Below, piece by piece: positions 52,437-60,651 of a stretch of 64,000 nt of DNA. Below the pieces are notes generated by a model. That model was not told the origin of the DNA, made no database searches, and was given only the letters and a program-made list of their open reading frames with translations. Both the position numbers and the translations under genes were made by a program. The stretch is from Prosthecobacter sp. (lineage in GTDB: Bacteria; Verrucomicrobiota; Verrucomicrobiia; Verrucomicrobiales; Verrucomicrobiaceae). How positions within the stretch are numbered: the first letter of the stretch is position 1; each line of letters begins with the position of its first letter. The stretch spans positions 1-64,000 of the forward strand of contig JAIPJY010000005.1 in NCBI GenBank assembly GCA_021733925.1, given 5' to 3'.

Positions 52437-53453
52437 ATGATCTCACGCCTGATTTTCTTTCCTGCTGCCACCCTTCTGGCCCTTGCCAGCGCCAGCCTGC
52501 TGCACGCGCAGGCCCCCACGGCGGAGCTCGTTTCCGTGGAAAAGATCTGGGACAAGGGCGCACACAACGGCGCCACAGATCTCACCCGCTTTCAGAACCT
52601 CTTCTACTGCTGCTTCCGTGAGTCCGACTCCGCCACCAAGGGCGAGGGCGTCGTCCACATGCTGATCTCCGCCAATGGCAAGACCTGGGTGGACCACGTC
52701 ACCGTCAGCGAACCCGGGGTCGATCTCCGCGATCCCAAGCTCATCGTCACGCCCGATGAAAAGCGGCTCTACCTCCTCTGCGGCGGCGAGTCCGCCACCA
52801 TGGGCCGCCAGACCCGCTACGCCACCTCCATGGACGGCAAGGTCTGGACGCCGATGCAGAAGCTCCTGTCCAAAGGCGACTGGCTCTGGCGCGTCTCCAT
52901 CAATCCGGCGGACAAACGCTTCTACGGCGCCTGCTTCAACATCCATCCCAACTCCGGCGGCCCTGCCCCTGAGAAGGAGTGGTCCTTGAAAACCTACGCC
53001 AGCGCGGACGGCTCCGTCTGGCAGCTCTCCTCCCTCATGCAGGTGCCCGGCCAGCCCGGTGAAACCACCCTGCGCTTCCTCAAAGACGGCACCGCCCTCG
53101 CCCTCATCGCCCGTCAGGGCGGCGACCGCAAAGGCGTGATCGGCATGGCCAAAGCACCCTATCGCGAGTGGACCTACGCCGCCACCGGCCTGCCCCTCGG
53201 CGGCCCGAACTTCATCGAACTGCCCGATGGCAAACTCATCGCCGCCTCACGCGGCTTTGGCGCCACCCCCGGCCCCCACATGGTCCTATTCGCCATGACC
53301 CCGACCAGCCTCACCCCCATCCTCGAACTCCCCAGCGGTGGCGACTGCAGCTACCCCGGATTGTACTGGGAAGATGACCTCCTGCATGTGACTTATTATT
53401 CGAGTCACGAGGGGAAAGCGGCGATCTATTATGCGCGGGTGAAGATCAAGTAG
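52437..53453 (+). CDS. Exported sialidase-fold (six-bladed propeller) protein
   Basis: A 338-residue protein with a signal peptide (about 1-24) and repeats like SANGKTWVDH, SMDGKVWTPM and SADGSVWQLS, which are Asp-box-type motifs (S-x-D/N-G-x-x-W) of sialidase-like propellers. Catalytic residues for sialic acid were not checked. It starts 34 bases after the DUF2059 gene. Confidence 0.72.
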   Translation: MISRLIFFPAATLLALASASLLHAQAPTAELVSVEKIWDKGAHNGATDLTRFQNLFYCCFRESDSATKGEGVVHMLISANGKTWVDHVTVSEPGVDLRDPKLIVTPDEKRLYLLCGGESATMGRQTRYATSMDGKVWTPMQKLLSKGDWLWRVSINPADKRFYGACFNIHPNSGGPAPEKEWSLKTYASADGSVWQLSSLMQVPGQPGETTLRFLKDGTALALIARQGGDRKGVIGMAKAPYREWTYAATGLPLGGPNFIELPDGKLIAASRGFGATPGPHMVLFAMTPTSLTPILELPSGGDCSYPGLYWEDDLLHVTYYSSHEGKAAIYYARVKIK

Positions 53454-53537
53454 AGGGTCTTCTGGCCAAGACGATGGTGCAAACAAAGTAGCTACGGCCT
53501 GCCGCCGTTGGTTGCCGCGCATGGTTTGCCCCCAGGG

Positions 53538-53931
53538 TCATACCTCGACTTTGTAGTTCAGCTGGTGCTCGTCGCCTGGCAAACCGCGAAACCCCCAGTT
53601 GTGTTTCGGGGTCTCCACAATCGTCATCTCCAAATCCTGGGGAGCAATGCCACAGGTGCTGTGCACGCACTCAAACAACAGCCGGATGAGCTGCTTCTTG
53701 GCCTCTATGCTGCGCCCCTCAAACATGCTGAACTCGATGATGGTGTACCGGTCCGTGCGTCCCGCCGGGTAGAAGAAATCCGAGCGATCCAGCGGGAAAA
53801 AACGATGCGCACGTTTGTCGGCTGGATAGTGCAGCGCCTCCATCACGCACGAATGAATGAATGACATCCGAAAGCTGCCGCTTGATGGGATCAAGCTGCT
53901 CTCGCAAACCGTAAATTTTAACTTGTGCCAT
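53538..53931 (-). pseudogene. Tautomerase-family gene with a 4-bp frameshift
   Basis: The N-terminal part (MAQVKIYGLREQLDPIKRQL) runs from 53931 in one frame; the rest (CVMEALHYPADKRAHRFFPL, continuing to GFRGLPGDEHQLNYKVEV at 53538) is in another. The break is at 53851-53862, where GAAT occurs three times in a row; with two copies the frames join as DVIHSCVME. The intact protein would be about 130 residues, of the tautomerase family. Residue 2 is Ala, not the Pro that acts as base in active tautomerases, so activity was doubtful even before the shift. Confidence 0.8.
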
Positions 53932-53972
53932 ATGCTGAGTGAGAAGGTGCCCGAACGCTTCAGCCAATTGCG

Positions 53973-54515
53973 TCAATACGCCTCAGGATCATCCTGTGTG
54001 GTGATCGTGGGGCTGGTATAAACGCAGTCGAGACGAAAGGGCTGCGAGCGAATCCGATAGGTCTTCCGGTAGTGATAGCCGCCGCCCCGGGCCTTGCCGC
54101 CATGGGGGCCGGAGTCTTCGACGACGAAGGTTCGTTTGCTCACCCAGCGGATGGGAACGGTCCAGCCGTCGATCACGTGTGAAAGGTCGATGAGCTTCCG
54201 GTCGGTGAAAGAATAAAGGGCGGTGCTGTCATGCTTGCCATCGTGATAGCGGAGTAAAACGAACTGGCTGTCGGCGCTCCACAGGATGTCATTCGCATGG
54301 GTGGGTGTCCACTTTTCCCATTGTTTGTCATGCGTCGTCAGCAGCACCTCTCCCGCCTTGGTTCTAATTTCGAAGTGGTGCTCCCCCTTCGCCGTGTCTC
54401 CGATGTTGTGGATGGCATGGCGCCCATCGGGTGAGACATGGGGTGCCTCATCTGTGACTGCGAGGACGCAGACGCTGCTGGCTAGCAAGAGCAGGGCGGC
54501 AATGGAGCTTCGCAT
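53973..54515 (-). CDS. Exported protein, unknown
   Basis: A 180-residue protein with a signal peptide (about 1-19). Its body has an SPDGRHAIHNIGD start and repeating patterns like WSADSQFVLLRYHDG, resembling a partial beta-propeller. It is the last gene of a three-gene minus-strand run, two bases after its neighbour. No family recognised. Confidence 0.6.
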   Translation of the reverse strand: MRSSIAALLLLASSVCVLAVTDEAPHVSPDGRHAIHNIGDTAKGEHHFEIRTKAGEVLLTTHDKQWEKWTPTHANDILWSADSQFVLLRYHDGKHDSTALYSFTDRKLIDLSHVIDGWTVPIRWVSKRTFVVEDSGPHGGKARGGGYHYRKTYRIRSQPFRLDCVYTSPTITTQDDPEAY

Positions 54516-54517
54516 CG

Positions 54518-55057
54518 TCAGGGCTTGGGTTTCGCGTCATCGACGATCTTTTGGAACTCGCTCAGGAATTTCTGGATGGCGTCGTTCTTGGGATTTGAGG
54601 TGGTGATACGGGCCTTGATCGCGTAGTCACCTTTGATCGTGGCATAAATAAACGAGATGACGAGGGCTTGCTGGGCACGTGCGGTGTAGGCCGCCTTGGA
54701 CCATCCTGTTGTTTCACTTTTGTCGGCGGACTTGAACACCTTCACATTGGAGTAGGTGCCTGCAGCCTCCATCTGCTTCACCATCGCCAGGCTTTCCTCC
54801 ACGATCATGGCCGGTGAAGTCATCCTCTTCGGGCCGATCTGCCGGATGAAAATAGTCACCTCCACCTCCTCACCATGATACGGAATCGCCACCCCCGCTT
54901 CACCGGGCGCCGTTTCGTAGGGCGTCACATCGCCGCGTGTCAGTCCGGCGAGTGTGTCTGGCAATGAGATGCCAGTCTTCATGTGGTCATACGGTGGAGC
55001 CGCAGAGGCAAAGGTGGCGAGAATGCCAACCGTAAATATTAGAAGGGCGTGGTTCAT
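54518..55057 (-). CDS. Exported protein, unknown
   Basis: A 179-residue protein with a signal peptide (about 1-19) and one compact alpha/beta domain. Pattern LAGLTRGDVTPYETAPGEAG is notable but unrecognised. Its start overlaps the upstream YcxB-like gene stop by four bases (ATGA), so the genes are probably co-translated. Confidence 0.6.
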   Translation of the reverse strand: MNHALLIFTVGILATFASAAPPYDHMKTGISLPDTLAGLTRGDVTPYETAPGEAGVAIPYHGEEVEVTIFIRQIGPKRMTSPAMIVEESLAMVKQMEAAGTYSNVKVFKSADKSETTGWSKAAYTARAQQALVISFIYATIKGDYAIKARITTSNPKNDAIQKFLSEFQKIVDDAKPKP

Positions 55058-55611
55058 TGGGGCTTGGGTTCCATGTGCTGATTCACCAAAGCGAGCGCCT
55101 GCTCAGCCACGTCCCTGCCAATATCGGCGATCCGAATGGGATAGCCGAGCGGCCCGGAAAGAAAGATGTACAAGTAGTCAGCGGTCAGAGTGGCGCGGCT
55201 CACGGCATCCCACTTGAACGTGCTCGTTCCTATTGCCGAGATCGAATGCAGGCCTTCATCACTGAGGGTGAGCGTGCAAGGGCCGAGTGTCTTGCTGTAA
55301 CCCGGTTCTGCCGAAGCCTTCTCGGCGTACTTCTGAGCCCTGCTATCAAAACGCTTGGGGTAGAACACAAACCACGCGATCGACACCGCCGTGTAGCACA
55401 CGGCGCGAGACATCTGGAAACCCGATTCCAAGGACTGAATCACGCCGATCACAACCAGGAGCAGAGGCAGTGCCCACCGAGTGCGTGACCGGGCTTTCAG
55501 ATAGGTGGGAGACTCGGCATTGTACGCCTGGGTGAAGGCGAGAATGTCCTCCCGGCGAAATTCGAATTGGAGGGTCATGGAGGATGACTTGTTGGGATCT
55601 GATAAACTCAT
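55054..55611 (-). CDS. YcxB-like membrane protein
   Basis: A 185-residue protein with a short N-terminal soluble segment, two membrane helices (about 45-85) and a C-terminal beta-domain with LSDEGLHSISAIGTSTFKWD, the pattern of YcxB-like proteins. Function unknown. ATG 55611 and ATG 55578 are possible starts. First gene of the three-gene run. Confidence 0.65.
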   Translation of the reverse strand: MSLSDPNKSSSMTLQFEFRREDILAFTQAYNAESPTYLKARSRTRWALPLLLVVIGVIQSLESGFQMSRAVCYTAVSIAWFVFYPKRFDSRAQKYAEKASAEPGYSKTLGPCTLTLSDEGLHSISAIGTSTFKWDAVSRATLTADYLYIFLSGPLGYPIRIADIGRDVAEQALALVNQHMEPKPQ

Positions 55612-55828
55612 GATGGACGATCTCTGAGGCAAGGGGCTGCACGGCGGGAATAGTCAGCCGCATTAGGGGACGAAAAAGGGGTCCGATCACGATTCCTTGA
55701 ATTCTTGCCGCCGTTCTACCCTTCCATGCCGTGTTGGAGCAATACAAATGTGAAGGGTCAGCCAGCCATGATGGTTACCTTCCTGTGCCCTGTGAGGGCA
55801 ACAAAAGATGAATGCGGTCAAACGGCTC

Positions 55829-56332
55829 TCACGGCAACTGGGCGACGCTGCTCCACGTGGGCTCCTGCCCTTTGTAATCCGGGTTGATGCGCAGACGCAG
55901 CCAATCGAAGAACTCGTCCAAGCGGCTATGCGAGCGTGAGGCAAGATCCGCGGCCGTGCCGCGCTCAAAATGAATCCCCACGGCAAATGGAGCAGCAGGG
56001 GAATCATAAGGGACAGGCACCTGGATCTCGGTCACGGAGTGCGGAGCGAGCGTGTGCGATCCCGCCCCTGTGCCGCACCACCCAAGCTGGTGCTTCTTCC
56101 AGCCGGCTGGCGTCGAAACACGGTAGCTGTAAAAAGGCGAGTCCGCGCCATAGCCAAAGGTGACAAAGGGAGAACCGCTTTCGTTGACGATCTGGAACAA
56201 AGCCATGCGGCGATTCGTCCCCTCTTGAAACCCTGCGAAGCGTATCTCGGGCGTCGGCCTGCAAATGAGCCAGGCCACCACTCCGCATGCGGCCAGTGCA
56301 ACGAACCCGAGAAGGATGAGCTTGAGTTTCAC
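55829..56332 (-). CDS. Membrane-anchored protein, unknown
   Basis: A 167-residue protein with an N-terminal anchor (VKLKLILLGFVALAACGVVA) and a beta-rich domain containing FQIVNESGSPFVTFGYG and LAPHSVTEIQVPVPY, like small immunoglobulin-type folds. The GTG at 56332 starts at the anchor; an upstream TTG at 56383 is less likely. Confidence 0.5.
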   Translation of the reverse strand: MKLKLILLGFVALAACGVVAWLICRPTPEIRFAGFQEGTNRRMALFQIVNESGSPFVTFGYGADSPFYSYRVSTPAGWKKHQLGWCGTGAGSHTLAPHSVTEIQVPVPYDSPAAPFAVGIHFERGTAADLASRSHSRLDEFFDWLRLRINPDYKGQEPTWSSVAQLP

Positions 56333-56416
56333 GCAGGCACAACGTCCGCTGCGATGAATTCTTGGGGTTCGGATGAATCGCAAGCCAGGCGCTCGTTTCA
56401 GTCCCTGCCGATGGGG

Positions 56417-56644
56417 TCAAACCTCAGCCTTGGTCTTTTCTGAAGGTTGCAGCGCCCACACCAGCGCACGTCCTGTGCCTTTGCGCCGCACCAGCCCGAT
56501 CTCCTCTTCCAGCCTGCGCGTCCACTCCGGACAAGCACGCTCATAGGGCAGGGCGAGCGTCTCCCGCAGCTCACCCCACGTCGCGCCCTGGCGTTTCCGT
56601 TTCAGGTGCTGCTCGATGGCGGCTTTGAATTCGACGTATTGCAT
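56417..56644 (-). CDS. Small winged-helix-like protein
   Basis: A 75-residue, basic protein. The pattern QGATWGELRETLALPYERACP and a GLVRRKGTGRALVW wing suggest a winged-helix DNA-binding fold. Unknown function. The 285 bases to pyrE hold no gene. Confidence 0.5.
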   Translation of the reverse strand: MQYVEFKAAIEQHLKRKRQGATWGELRETLALPYERACPEWTRRLEEEIGLVRRKGTGRALVWALQPSEKTKAEV

Positions 56645-56929
56645 AAGTCAGAAAAAGCTAAGCCACCTGCACGCGTCCGATGATGTAGGCTGCCATGGTT
56701 TCAGTGGGAGGGATTGTGGAAAGTGTGCGCAGAAGCGGCACCCAGCGAAGCTAGGCGGCAGAGCGATGGGCCTGCAAGACCTTTGTCTGAAGCGGGACCA
56801 TCGAAAGGATCAGGCCTGCAAAGTTGGCCGGAGTACCTGCCAAGGCGTCAACAGCAGCACACCCTGGGATGTTTTAAACATGGTCTGGGACGCTCGCTTT
56901 GCAGGCAGGACTGCCTGCATCACTTCCCA

Positions 56930-57499
56930 TCACACCAAATCTGCACGCGTGAACGCCGCAACGACCGGATAGCCTTTGCTCTCAATCGCCTCACGACCGC
57001 CTTCGGAGCGGTCCACGAGGATCAAGGCGAAGGCGACTTTGCCGCCTTCTTCCTCGATGGCTTCGATGGCCTTCAAGGTTGAGCCGCCGGTGGTGATGAC
57101 GTCATCGACGACGACGATGGGCTGGGTGGGGATGAAGTTGCCTTCGATGCGTTTGCCACGGCCATGGCCTTTGGGCTCCTTGCGCACGACAAAGGCCTGC
57201 ACGGGCGGCGTGTCTCGCGCGATGCTGGAACTCATGGAGACAGCGAGTGTGATGGGGTCTGCACCCATGGTGAGGCCGCCGAGGGAGCCGATGCTGATGC
57301 CGAGCTGCTCTTCTTTTTCACGCAGCAGCGCATGCAGCACACGGCCCACGAGCACCGCGCCACGCGAGTCGAGGGTGGTCACGCGGCAGTCCACGTAGAG
57401 ATCGCTCTCCTTGCCGGAGGCGAGGGTGAATTTGCCGGTTTTGACGGACTTGGCTTGAAGGAGCAGGCGGAGTTCTTCGCGGTCTAGCTGGATGGACAT
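56930..57499 (-). CDS. pyrE: Orotate phosphoribosyltransferase
   Basis: A 189-residue enzyme joining orotate to PRPP in UMP synthesis. The PRPP loop is IVVVDDVITTGGSTLKAI, with FVVRKEPKGHGRGKRIEG as the flexible loop and FTLASGKESDLYVDCR at the start. The ATG at 57499 gives the usual length. No other pyr gene is adjacent. Confidence 0.93.
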   Translation of the reverse strand: MSIQLDREELRLLLQAKSVKTGKFTLASGKESDLYVDCRVTTLDSRGAVLVGRVLHALLREKEEQLGISIGSLGGLTMGADPITLAVSMSSSIARDTPPVQAFVVRKEPKGHGRGKRIEGNFIPTQPIVVVDDVITTGGSTLKAIEAIEEEGGKVAFALILVDRSEGGREAIESKGYPVVAAFTRADLV

Positions 57500-57622
57500 G
57501 CGACGACTTAGAATTGAGGATCGAGAATGACAAGAGGCGACTGATCGCAAAACCACCTTTTTCTGCATGATCAGCCTAATGAAGGTTGACGGTTTCCAAG
57601 TTATTTCCTTAGCTGGGTGCTT

Positions 57623-59824
57623 ATGAAGCAAAAACATATCCTTTATATTCTCCTAGTGGGTTTGTTCTCCGCCCTAGGCTGCGCCCATGCGGTGGAGCCC
57701 GGCTGGTACAGCAAGGCATCCAGAGCGGACTTCATGCTTCGGGAGAATCTCCCGCTGCCTATGGGCCGCTATACCGGCAATGGCATCAATTTGAAGTTCA
57801 GTCCCTTTTTGCTGGATCCAAAACAGAGGAGTATGCTGATTTCCATTCCTCCAGGAACAGTCTTGGAAGATGTGACGCTGGATTTCTCCGGCAAGACGGT
57901 TTTCAATCTGCAAAAATGCACCCTGCGAAGGGTGGCGATCAAGGTGTCAGCCTCGAGTGTCGTCAATCTGGAAGGCTGCGCGCTGGAGGACTGCTACGTG
58001 ACTTTTAACACTAACGGTTATCAAAGGGCGAACGGGAATAACTACACCCTGGAGGAGGTGTATGCAGAGATCGGCAGGCCGCAGTTGAACCTGACAGACT
58101 GCGTGGTGGCTGGGAGCACCCTGGACTCTCCTTACAGGACCGGCCTCACTGCCACACGCTGTTCGTTCACTACGTGCTCCCTTGAGGCCGGGCAGGAGGA
58201 TGGTAAGCAGAAAACCTCGCGCTATGTGCAATGCGTTTTCATCGGGTCCAAGCTGGCCAACACCGATGTGCTGCTGACCACCAGCCTGTGCCGATTCAAC
58301 GAATGTGAGTGTCCGGATGTTCTCGCACCCGATGCCGGGAGCCATGTGGTCAGTCCTGTACAACTGCAACTGGCATGGGAAAATGGCAAGCCAGCCCTGC
58401 CACCCAACACCGCCAACGGCAAGGTGAGTTTTGGGCTGCTCACCCCAGCGCCCGCAGCAGGCTCCTCCCTAGCCCATCAATGGGATGGCAGCCACTTGAC
58501 GGTCACGGATTTGCCGGTTGCCAATGATGGCGTGATCCAGCCGCTGCAGCAGGCCTGGAAATTGATGGACATAAACACCTACGTGAATTTGGCAAAGAAC
58601 GGCTCCGCCAATGTGCCTGCCACTCAGCCCGCCGCAGGGGCGAAGCCAATTGCAACGTCGGCCAATGCCGTGATCACCGGCACCGCTGCCGCTGCCGGGG
58701 TGGCCTTCCAATCCCGCATCAATCAGGTGAACGGCCTGCTGATTTCCCAGCTCTCTTCCGGTGGCGAGGCCGGGCAGGTCACGCGCATGAGTCTCACCGC
58801 CCTGCCTTCGCTGGGGGAGTCGCCTTCCACGCTCAAGTTCAATCAAGATGTGGGAGAAAGCATGGGCAAGGCGCTGAACGAAGTCAGCAAGTTTTCGCAG
58901 CTGCGCCACGGCGGCTGGCCGGTGGGCCACTCGCTGGAGATTGGCTTTGAAGACAAGTACATCGGCAAAGACGGGCCCTCCGCTGCGGTGGCCTGCGCCC
59001 TGCTGCTGGAAGCCGCGATCACCGGCAAGAAATGGGACCCCGCTTTTGCCGTGACCGGCGACATGAATGCTGATGGCAGCGTGCAGCCAATCGGCGGAGT
59101 GCAGGCGAAGATTCGCGGTGCGACCAAAGGCTCCTGCAAGCTCATCGGGGTGCCGGTGAAGAATGAAAAGTCGGTGCAGGATCTTTTGGTTCTGGAAGGT
59201 CCGGCGCCGCTGGTGGGCATCACCGTCTTTGGCATCAAGACCTTTGATGATGCGCTGCTGCTCGCCGGCACCGAACGGCCGCAGGCGCTGCAGACTGCAC
59301 TCACCAACTTTGACGCCATGCGCGCGGTGATGCTGCGGGATCCGCGCCAGATCGTCCCGCTGCTGCCCACACCCCATGCCGCGCAGCGCCTGCAGGCACT
59401 CCTGACCGCCGCGCCAAACTGCTACTCCGCCAAGTACCTGCTGCTGTATCTGCAGGGCCGTGGGCCGCGCACGCTTTCCATCGGAGGCTCGATCGAAGCA
59501 GCGCAAAGCAGCGCCGACTCCATCGTGTCCTCCATTGATCATGACGTGGACACCAACATGTCCAGCCTCAAAGGCGATGAGCTGGGGACGAGCCTGTACC
59601 GGCTGCGCAACCTGCGCCCACGGCTTGATCAGCGCGTCTGGCCGTATGTGGACAATCTCGTGGCCTACGGCGAAGTGATTCGTGGCGCACTGCTCAATCC
59701 GGTGCGTTCGGGAGCTCGTTACGTGGATCTGGTCAGCAAGGCCAACAAGGCTGCGGGAGGCGCCAAGGCCGCCTATGACAAACTGATCAACGACGTCGAT
59801 GTGCGCGAGGAACTGGGACTGTAG
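57623..59824 (+). CDS. Exported Lon-type serine peptidase without ATPase
   Basis: A 733-residue protein with a signal peptide (about 1-23; a cysteine at 20 could be lipidated). Residues about 60-290 are a beta-rich, helix-poor domain; about 355-555 carry the Lon proteolytic fold: GPSAAVACALLLEAAITG with Ser453 and Lys496 in QAKIRGATKG, spaced 43 residues apart as in Lon (679/722 in E. coli). GDMNADGSVQPIGGVQ precedes the lysine. No ATPase domain is present. The C-terminal 170 residues are helical. Likely an ATP-independent envelope peptidase of unknown substrate. Confidence 0.82.
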   Translation: MKQKHILYILLVGLFSALGCAHAVEPGWYSKASRADFMLRENLPLPMGRYTGNGINLKFSPFLLDPKQRSMLISIPPGTVLEDVTLDFSGKTVFNLQKCTLRRVAIKVSASSVVNLEGCALEDCYVTFNTNGYQRANGNNYTLEEVYAEIGRPQLNLTDCVVAGSTLDSPYRTGLTATRCSFTTCSLEAGQEDGKQKTSRYVQCVFIGSKLANTDVLLTTSLCRFNECECPDVLAPDAGSHVVSPVQLQLAWENGKPALPPNTANGKVSFGLLTPAPAAGSSLAHQWDGSHLTVTDLPVANDGVIQPLQQAWKLMDINTYVNLAKNGSANVPATQPAAGAKPIATSANAVITGTAAAAGVAFQSRINQVNGLLISQLSSGGEAGQVTRMSLTALPSLGESPSTLKFNQDVGESMGKALNEVSKFSQLRHGGWPVGHSLEIGFEDKYIGKDGPSAAVACALLLEAAITGKKWDPAFAVTGDMNADGSVQPIGGVQAKIRGATKGSCKLIGVPVKNEKSVQDLLVLEGPAPLVGITVFGIKTFDDALLLAGTERPQALQTALTNFDAMRAVMLRDPRQIVPLLPTPHAAQRLQALLTAAPNCYSAKYLLLYLQGRGPRTLSIGGSIEAAQSSADSIVSSIDHDVDTNMSSLKGDELGTSLYRLRNLRPRLDQRVWPYVDNLVAYGEVIRGALLNPVRSGARYVDLVSKANKAAGGAKAAYDKLINDVDVREELGL

Positions 59825-59831
59825 CACCCGC

Positions 59832-60620
59832 TCATCCCACCTCGGCTTCGTCTTCAGGCTCGGCACCAGGCTCTGAATCTGCCGCAGGTTCTTCGGGCTC
59901 GGACTCCATCTCAATCTCGGTTTCCACCTCGACGGCAGGCTCGGCCTCAGATTCTGTCTCTGCCTCAAGCTCGGTTTCTGACATGGGTTCGGCGTCAGCA
60001 GCTTCGGCGGAAGCTGCGTCTTCTTCAGTCCCTTTCGGAGCCTCGGCATCCGGCGTGGGGACGACGCCATCCACGGTGAGCGTCACGCCCACGGCTTTGG
60101 CGGCATCGGCGGCAGGACCACCGAAGGCGAGGAGCGTGGCGACTTCGTCCTGCATGTCGGCCATTTCGCTGAGCTTCAGTTCGGGATCGCGCACGATGAA
60201 GATTTCGCCGGTCTTCCTGTTTTCGTAGAAGAGCATCTTGGCGCCATCGATTTCCTTCTCGGCGGTCTGGTGGAGCTGGCGTTTCCGCTCCAGCATGAGG
60301 GCGAGGATGTAGCGTGCGTTCTCCGTGCGCGGATCTCCTTCTTCGATGAAGCGCTGCAGCAGGGCCTGCGCACCTTCCTTGGCGGTGATCTCGGGCTTCG
60401 CCTCGGCGAGGACTCTGCTATAGACAGTCTTCCACGCGGCGACGGGCTTGCGCTGCTCCACCTCCTGCGCCCACGCTTCGGCGCAGACGTCACGACGCAC
60501 GTAGCCGTTTTCGTCCGGATCGAAATAGATGGTGGTGTGGAAGCTCTCGCCGTCCTCGAACGGGCGGTTGGTGAGGGCACATGCGTGCGCGCGGCTGCGG
60601 ATGGACCAGTTTTGCTGCAT
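59832..60620 (-). CDS. Protein with acidic repetitive tail, unknown
   Basis: A 262-residue protein. The first 190 residues form a conserved-looking domain: a Cys/His start (SRAHACALTNRPFEDGESFH), DPDENGYVRRDVC and an ILALMLERKRQLHQT helix. The last 70 residues are almost only Glu, Ala, Ser and Pro (ETELEAETESEAEP and so on), as in disordered or low-complexity tails. Function unknown. Convergent with the Lon-type gene, eight bases apart. Confidence 0.6.
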   Translation of the reverse strand: MQQNWSIRSRAHACALTNRPFEDGESFHTTIYFDPDENGYVRRDVCAEAWAQEVEQRKPVAAWKTVYSRVLAEAKPEITAKEGAQALLQRFIEEGDPRTENARYILALMLERKRQLHQTAEKEIDGAKMLFYENRKTGEIFIVRDPELKLSEMADMQDEVATLLAFGGPAADAAKAVGVTLTVDGVVPTPDAEAPKGTEEDAASAEAADAEPMSETELEAETESEAEPAVEVETEIEMESEPEEPAADSEPGAEPEDEAEVG

Positions 60621-60651
60621 CGACGATGTTTAAAGTTTCAGGTTCAAAGTT

